Below, in pieces: positions 4,971 to 9,020 of a stretch of 9,020 nt of DNA. The position numbers were made by a program, and so were the translations under genes. Source of the DNA: an uncultured Bacteroidales bacterium (GTDB lineage Bacteria > Bacteroidota > Bacteroidia > Bacteroidales > UBA932); NCBI GenBank assembly GCA_934667175.1, contig CAKULN010000081.1:1-9020 (forward strand), read 5' to 3'. Each line of letters opens with the position of its first letter. Within the stretch, counting starts at the first letter, position 1. The notes beneath the pieces were generated by a model. The model saw only the letters and a program-made list of their open reading frames with translations. It made no database searches and was not told the DNA's origin.

Positions 4971-5714
4971 TTAGATTAATCCAAGAGAATGAGCGTGACC
5001 CACCGCCTCCATTGCGTTGTCCGCATTCAGATGCCGAAGGATGTTCTGCCGGTGGGTGTTCACTGTGGCGACGCTGATCTGTAGGATGTCTGCGATTTCC
5101 TTGCTCAGTTTGCCTTGCGCGACAAGTTTCAGTATTTCTGTCTCCCTTGCCGACAGAATGGACTCTGAAGCGTACATCTCGTCCGAGAGAGAAAACACAT
5201 CGCCTGAAGCGTTGTCGATGATTGTGGACCTCACATTCACCGGTGGGGTCTGGTTCACGGATATATTCGTGATGCTCAACAGCAGCCAGATGTTTCCTTT
5301 CGCATCGGTCCTCAGCGGGATGAACTCTTCGGTGATATTCCTGAATTTACCGTAAATAAATGCCCTGTATGTTCGTATCAATTTGATGTTTATGGCGTTG
5401 CTGTTGTTTTGGAACACGAATTTCATGGCGGAGATCGCATTCTTTATGACAGCCACATAGTCTTCGGGATGAATGAGTATCTCGCTGTAAGTTCCGTCCT
5501 CACCCCTGAAGCGATCCTTGTGTGCGGGGGACTCATAAATATGCTCCAGACGGGTGCTGTCATAGACCGCGACAGCGCTTCGTGACAAAGTCGCCATCCG
5601 CGCGACATTGGCCACAATTTCATCTATGTCCGTCCTGTCAATGCTCTCCTCGTCAAAGTGGATCTTGTCGGACAGGGAAGCATATTCTTTGTCAATTCTC
5701 TCCTTGCTTGTCAT
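4971..5714 (-). CDS. PAS-like / LuxR-type HTH transcriptional regulator
   Basis: The 247-residue protein ends in a complete LuxR (GerE) helix-turn-helix, about 187-247. It contains LSARETEILKLVAQG, LSKEIADILQISVATVNTHRQNIL, and the closing dimer helix NADNAMEAVGHAHSLGLI. The recognition helix is around ISVATVNTHRQNI. The N-terminal part (about 30-155) looks like a PAS fold: AVAVYDSTRLEHIYES, the typical IHPEDY turn (81-86), and strands KLIRTYRAFI and NIWLLLSITNI. There is no receiver-domain aspartate pocket and no membrane segment, so it probably senses a small molecule or partner directly in the cytoplasm. Its targets are unknown; the neighbouring barrel gene with a palindrome in its promoter is an obvious candidate. 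It follows the MBL gene by 83 nt on the same strand and may be co-transcribed. Confidence 0.88.
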   Translation of the reverse strand: MTSKERIDKEYASLSDKIHFDEESIDRTDIDEIVANVARMATLSRSAVAVYDSTRLEHIYESPAHKDRFRGEDGTYSEILIHPEDYVAVIKNAISAMKFVFQNNSNAINIKLIRTYRAFIYGKFRNITEEFIPLRTDAKGNIWLLLSITNISVNQTPPVNVRSTIIDNASGDVFSLSDEMYASESILSARETEILKLVAQGKLSKEIADILQISVATVNTHRQNILRHLNADNAMEAVGHAHSLGLI

Positions 5715-5797
5715 TTTGGTAAGTCTGTCACCAGGATATGGTCGCTTTCTGAATGTTGGTTGATATGCGGTAAGGGTTTATTTGGATTATGGACGGA

Positions 5798-6811
5798 TCA
5801 TCCTCTGAATATGACTTCCAAACCATCGTAGGCTGCGCGGAGAGGAGATGGAAGGCTGGTGTCAAGCTGGGCCTGGGTGCCGTGTAGCGTCCTCGCCATG
5901 TGCGTCAGGTATACTGGCTGGCCTTGTGGCGCGTTGAGCCTTCCTGTACTCTGAAGAACGTGTACTGTCCGAAGAACCGTGCCTACGCTTGAGTGGGTGT
6001 ATATTCTGAAATCCTCATCGTGGTCGATTCCCATGGTGGCTTCCATGATGAGTCCGGTTATCGGTTTCCCGTCAGCGATGTGGGCGTCCATCCCGACGAT
6101 TCTGGCCGCCCTGACCGGAATTCCTCCCGTGTCGGTAGCATACAGGACACGGACAGGTCCCTTCTCGATAAGGTATATGAGTGTTTGCTCATCGTCGTCT
6201 TTTGTCGCGTGATTGCCGGGAAGAGCTGTGATTGTGATGTCTCCACACTGTGTCTTTTGGCCGATCTCAAGGCCGAAGACCTCCGGCGCGGTTCCCCCGA
6301 GCTCGGAGGCGGAGGCAGCAAAATCAGCCTTTGCCCTTTCGAGCCATGTGTCTCCCACATAGACCACGCCTGCGTGGAGTGTCTCAATCGCGGCCTTGGC
6401 GTTGTAGTGGTCCGAGTGTGAGTGGGTATAGAATACGGCGTCCGGACGTTTGAACCCTGCCGGGAGCATATCGGTGTCAGACGGGGTGAAGTCAATCAGG
6501 ATGCGCTTGTCAAGGAGCACGCTTGAAAGCCGCCTTAATTCTCCTCTCTCATCCATGCCGTTCCAGTCCGCCGCTCCGGTTCCCAGGAACCTTACAAGCA
6601 GATCCTCTTTGCCGGCTTCTCCGGATTCGGATGAATATCCCTCCGCTGAGAATCCCGCCACGGAATCTCGTGTCGTTGAACATCCTGCCGTGAGGCCGTT
6701 CGAAGCCTTGAGTCTGGCGGGACCCTCCGCGGCTTGCAGTACCATAGATCGGGACATCGCCCCTGCGACAACTGCCCCGGCTCCTATCCTGATGAATTTT
6801 CTTCTGTCCAT
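5798..6811 (-). CDS. Tat-exported metallo-beta-lactamase-fold hydrolase
   Basis: The 337-residue protein starts with a twin-arginine signal, DRRKFIRIGAGAVVAGAM (2-19), so it should be exported folded to the periplasm. A low-complexity linker (about 30-70) precedes the MBL domain, which opens with LLVRFLGTGAADW (71-83). Metal ligands are visible: H130-x-H132-x-D134-H135 (THSHSDH), H201 (PGNHAT), D227 (YATDTGG) and H305 (YLTHMAR). The FLGTGAADW opening and lone LTHM histidine resemble the PhnP / RNase Z-like phosphodiesterase branch rather than true beta-lactamases. The substrate cannot be inferred, and no phn genes are nearby. All ligands are present, so the enzyme is probably active. The 22-bp inverted-repeat element lies about 50 nt upstream of the start. 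Confidence 0.88.
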   Translation of the reverse strand: MDRRKFIRIGAGAVVAGAMSRSMVLQAAEGPARLKASNGLTAGCSTTRDSVAGFSAEGYSSESGEAGKEDLLVRFLGTGAADWNGMDERGELRRLSSVLLDKRILIDFTPSDTDMLPAGFKRPDAVFYTHSHSDHYNAKAAIETLHAGVVYVGDTWLERAKADFAASASELGGTAPEVFGLEIGQKTQCGDITITALPGNHATKDDDEQTLIYLIEKGPVRVLYATDTGGIPVRAARIVGMDAHIADGKPITGLIMEATMGIDHDEDFRIYTHSSVGTVLRTVHVLQSTGRLNAPQGQPVYLTHMARTLHGTQAQLDTSLPSPLRAAYDGLEVIFRG

Positions 6812-6861
6812 ATCTCTATTCGGAATAATACACTTTAGGCTTGTGCCGAGCCATCTCCCTC

Positions 6862-6936
6862 AGAAGCTGTTTTGATTTGTTTGTATTAAGATTATTTCAC
6901 CTCAAAGAACATTTCAAACAAATCAAAACAGCTTCT
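6862..6936. repeat. Complete inverted-repeat element, 22-bp perfect arms (MITE- or REP-like)
   Basis: The left arm 6862-6883 (begins AGAAGCTGTTTTGATTTG) is the exact inverse of the right arm 6915-6936 (ends AAATCAAAACAGCTTCT), with a 31-nt interval. Pairing stops on both sides after these 22 bp. Parts of the same arm sequence occur at 1371-1397 and 2587-2622, so this is a dispersed family. There is no coding content or evident target-site duplication (flanks are CCCTC / CATTC). It may be a non-autonomous mobile element, the ends of a lost insertion sequence, or a transcript-level hairpin between the MBL and porin genes. Confidence 0.65.
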
Positions 6937-6965
6937 CATTCTCGTTTGCAGTCCTATAGTGGATT

Positions 6966-7015
6966 GTCCACTTGATTTTGACCGTAATATACGACAAATT
7001 TTGGATGATGAGTAT
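6966..7015. repeat. Dispersed ~50-bp repeat, copy B
   Basis: This is the counterpart of 3862-3912, sharing the 17-base core TAATATACGACAAATTT at 6985-7001. It is preceded by a small palindrome AGTGGA-TTG-TCCACT (6958-6972). It lies between the inverted-repeat element and the start of the porin operon, in DNA with no other clear function. Confidence 0.55.
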
Positions 7016-7093
7016 ATTAATCGTAATAAATCTCCTTGTGCGAAACCCTGTTTCCACGCATAATCCAACCTCTCCTTGAACCTTCCAGCTGTA

Positions 7094-7198
7094 TTAAACG
7101 ATAAATACCAACTTTTCGCCACAATCGGGACAGAAGACCGCACAGAATACCGAATAATGGCGATTGCCAGACTTCACGGGGTGCAGTACTTTTGCCAT
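7094..7198 (-). pseudogene. Possible remnant with CxxxCxxC zinc-ribbon-like motif
   Basis: A 34-codon minus-strand frame reads MAKVLHPVKSGNRHYSVFCA, then VFCPDCGEKLVFIV. FCPDCGEKL is a typical zinc-ribbon knuckle. Continuing leftward, a different frame reads FNTAGRFKERLDYAWKQGFAQGD, which looks protein-like, so a frameshifted small gene is conceivable. Against this, it overlaps the porin promoter on the opposite strand and the pieces match no family I can name. Treat it as a weak call. Confidence 0.2.
7163..7194 (+). promoter_or_regulatory. Promoter of the porin-imelysin operon
   Basis: ATTG (7163-7166) is followed after 20 nt by TACTTTTG (7187-7194), a perfect TAnnTTTG -7 box. Transcription would begin near 7201, leaving a leader of under 20 nt before the ATG at 7219. 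The leader is A-rich (AAAGAATAAAA), as is common for SD-less Bacteroidota starts. Confidence 0.6.
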
Positions 7199-7218
7199 GT
7201 CAATTTTAAAGAATAAAA

Positions 7219-8460
7219 ATGAGACGCAGGATTTTACTGGCGATAGTGCTGATTATGACGGCCTTGTGCGCTAATGCTCAAAGGCTTTCGGTAGGTGGCT
7301 ACGGCGAGGCGATGATGACCCGCAACTTCTACAGCGACGCTTGGCAGAGGTACAACCATCCGGAGCAATATAAGGATGACAAGAGCCACGGGCGGTTCGA
7401 CATTCCGCACTTTGTCATCAACCTTGGCTATGATTTCGGAAAGGGGTGGACGCTCGGCACGGAGATCGAGTTCGAGCACGGAGGCACTGAAAGCGCTGTG
7501 GAACTGGAGGCGGATGAGGCTGGTGAATATGAGAGTGAGATCGAGCGTGGAGGCGAGGTGGCTTTGGAGCAGTTCTGGCTCCAGAAGGCATTCAGTGACG
7601 CTTTCAAGGTCAGAACTGGAATGATCATCATTCCTGTGGGGCTGACGAACGGTCACCACCTTCCTACCGAGTTCTTCACTGCCTACAGGATGGAGGGGGA
7701 GAACACTGTGTTCCCTTGCACATGGCACGAGCCGGGAATAGAGATTTTGGGCGATCTCGGGAAATGGTCTTATGAACTGATGTTCATTCCGGGACTTGAT
7801 TCCGACAGGTTCAGCACGGAGAACTTCATTCAGGGCGGGGCCGGATCCCCATACGAGTTCAAGATCGCGAACTCCTACGCAGGGGCGTTCAGGATTGACA
7901 ACCATTCTTTCAACGGGCTAAGGATGGGGGTGAGCGGCTATTTCGGCTCAAGCTTCAACAACTCCCTCACAAAAAATTCCAAGTACAAGGACTGCAGGGG
8001 AGAGGTGATGATAGGATCAGCTGACTTCACCTACACGGGACGCAACGTGATCGCCAGGGGCTGTTTTGACTATGCGCATCTGAATGATTCTCAGCAGATC
8101 ACGGCATTTAATAAGAACAATATGTCCAACGCTTCTCCTTCTCCTCACAATGCGGTAGGATCCGATGCGATAGTGGGAAGCGTTGAGGTGGGCTATGATA
8201 TTCTTTCGCTTTTCAAGAAGGAAAACAGGTGCTATGCTTTCGCCCATTACGAGTACTACGACTCGATGTTCAAGGTAGCCGACGGTGTGTTGGACTACAA
8301 GTGGTGCGGGAAGCATAGGATCGCAGCCGGCATCAACTGGTACCCGATCAAGGACATCGTGGTGAAGGCGGAATATTCAAAGCGTTTCTATGCAGCCCCG
8401 TTCAACAACGAGCCTTCCATCACGCTGGGGATCGCCTTCAGCGGCTGGTTTTTGAGGTGA
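7219..8460 (+). CDS. Porin-like outer-membrane protein of an imelysin operon
   Basis: The 413-residue protein has a signal peptide MRRRILLAIVLIMTALCANA cleaved before Q21, then a long run of amphipathic beta strands. Examples are HFVINLGYDFGKGWTLGTEIEF, FWLQKAF, FKVRTGMIIIPVGL, YAFAHYEYYDS, HRIAAGINWYPI and IVVKAEYSKRF, ending in SITLGIAFSGWFLR. Motifs such as RTGMIIIPVGLTN and WHEPGIEILGDLGKWSYELMFIPGLD are typical of Bacteroidetes porins distantly related to the OprO/OprP type. An acidic loop (about 96-113, rich in E and D) might face cations. It probably makes a channel in the outer membrane for the substrate handled by the imelysin lipoprotein encoded 57 nt downstream. Start at ATG 7219 is fixed by the signal peptide and promoter. 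Iron or another metal as substrate is inferred from the partner only. Confidence 0.85.
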   Translation: MRRRILLAIVLIMTALCANAQRLSVGGYGEAMMTRNFYSDAWQRYNHPEQYKDDKSHGRFDIPHFVINLGYDFGKGWTLGTEIEFEHGGTESAVELEADEAGEYESEIERGGEVALEQFWLQKAFSDAFKVRTGMIIIPVGLTNGHHLPTEFFTAYRMEGENTVFPCTWHEPGIEILGDLGKWSYELMFIPGLDSDRFSTENFIQGGAGSPYEFKIANSYAGAFRIDNHSFNGLRMGVSGYFGSSFNNSLTKNSKYKDCRGEVMIGSADFTYTGRNVIARGCFDYAHLNDSQQITAFNKNNMSNASPSPHNAVGSDAIVGSVEVGYDILSLFKKENRCYAFAHYEYYDSMFKVADGVLDYKWCGKHRIAAGINWYPIKDIVVKAEYSKRFYAAPFNNEPSITLGIAFSGWFLR

Positions 8461-8517
8461 TGGATTAATGAATATGCACGTGAAAGAGACAATCAAATAT
8501 TCAAATAAGCAACAACT

Positions 8518-9020
8518 ATGAGACAAGGATTTAAATTCGTGGCGATGCTGATGGTTTCAGCCATCGCCGTTGTGGCCTGCGACAAGAATTCCACAGACCC
8601 GACCTCCGCTAAGGAGGAAACGCTCCGGAAGGTGAACGAGACTTTCGTGGACAACATAGTGATTCCTACTTACAGGAATCTCGCGGACAAGTCGCTTGAC
8701 CTCCAGGCGGCTATCGAGAAACTTCAGGCGAACCCTACGGACGCCAACGTCAAGGCTGCCTGTGACCTTTGGAAATCCGCCCGCCAGTACTGGGAGTGGA
8801 GCGAGGCCTTCCTTTTCGGGGCTGCGTCCAAGTACTACATCGACCCGCACATCGACACCTGGCCTCTTGACAAGGTCGCCCTTGAGAACCTTCTAGACAG
8901 CGAGAAGATGATGGCCGACATCGAGAACACGGTTGCCAACCTAAACAACGGACTCGTAGGGTTCCACGGCATTGAATATATCATATTCCGTGACGGTAAG
9001 GAGCGTGCCGCTTCCGCCAT
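8518..9020 (+). CDS. Imelysin-family (Peptidase_M75-like) lipoprotein, 3' end cut by window edge
   Basis: 167 codons are visible and the frame runs off the right edge; the family is usually about 350-400 residues, so less than half is present. A lipoprotein signal MRQGFKFVAMLMVSAIAVVAC gives acylation at C21. The helical first half includes ETFVDNIVIPTYRNLADKSLDL, CDLWKSARQYWEWSEAFLFG and IDPHIDTWPLD. The family's GxHxxE signature is present as G148-F-H150-G-I-E153 (GFHGIEYIIF). Imelysins, including the iron-regulated IrpA and the EfeO family, are all-helical proteins linked to iron uptake; earlier peptidase claims rest on little. It follows the porin gene on the same strand with a 57-nt gap and no separate promoter, so the two form an operon. 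Further genes of the cluster probably lie beyond the edge. Confidence 0.9.
   Translation, partial: MRQGFKFVAMLMVSAIAVVACDKNSTDPTSAKEETLRKVNETFVDNIVIPTYRNLADKSLDLQAAIEKLQANPTDANVKAACDLWKSARQYWEWSEAFLFGAASKYYIDPHIDTWPLDKVALENLLDSEKMMADIENTVANLNNGLVGFHGIEYIIFRDGKERAASA

Noticed and set aside
6892..7143. 83-codon minus-strand frame
   Set aside because: It crosses both the inverted-repeat element and the 50-bp repeat, so most of it is repeat-derived. Only a small middle part looks protein-like, and this is noted under the zinc-ribbon remnant.
7234..7905. 223-codon minus-strand frame opposite the porin gene
   Set aside because: Antisense shadow of a gene with signal peptide, barrel strands and promoter; its own translation shows no recognisable domain.

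Overview
The window reads as accessory or intergenic-rich chromosome of a member of the Bacteroidales (Bacteroidota). I infer this from several features. Four promoter-like sites follow the Bacteroidota -33 TTTG / -7 TAnnTTTG pattern with 19-20 nt spacing, and Shine-Dalgarno sequences are largely absent. The protein families also fit: an Rpn-type PD-(D/E)XK nuclease, a SWIM-domain head of a Snf2 helicase, DUF4180, a PAS-LuxR regulator, and a porin followed by imelysin. Genus cannot be resolved by eye. Most genes are moderately GC-rich, but the stretch around 1200-1945 is visibly AT-richer.

Layout. Bases 1-812 (minus) hold the 5' part of an Rpn/PDDEXK_2 nuclease gene that runs off the left edge, with a clear promoter and a dyad around its -33 box. 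Bases 813-1417 are non-coding, the right half AT-rich with hairpins. A flavodoxin-like gene (1418-1945, +) follows, then a truncated SWIM-domain gene (2077-2625, +) whose 3' end is a repeat copy, directly followed by a sugar O-acetyltransferase (2637-3206, +). Facing these on the minus strand are DUF4180 (3434-3787) and an overlapping GNAT remnant (3300-3449). A short truncated lipoprotein ORF (3918-4103, +) runs into a three-unit, exactly 50-bp tandem array of palindromic units (4113-4238). Three minus-strand genes come next: a Tat-exported metallo-beta-lactamase-fold hydrolase (6811-5798), a PAS-LuxR regulator (5714-4971) and a small outer-membrane beta-barrel protein (4865-4254). The stretch 6812-7218 carries a perfect 22-bp inverted-repeat element, a second copy of a ~50-bp dispersed repeat, and the promoter of the right-hand operon. 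That operon is a porin-like outer-membrane protein (7219-8460, +) followed by an imelysin-family lipoprotein (8518 to the right edge, +), probably for capture of a metal such as iron.

How the parts relate. The porin and imelysin genes are the clearest functional unit: outer-membrane passage plus a periplasm-facing lipoprotein with the family's GxHxxE motif. The MBL, LuxR and barrel genes share orientation with short gaps, but the barrel gene has its own promoter, with a perfect palindrome starting at the -33 box. The left half looks like decayed accessory DNA: three gene fragments (Snf2 head, GNAT, lipoprotein) lie beside short repeats. The least explained structures are the 50-bp palindromic array at 4089-4240 and the inverted-repeat family (6862-6936, with partial copies at 1371-1397 and 2587-2622).
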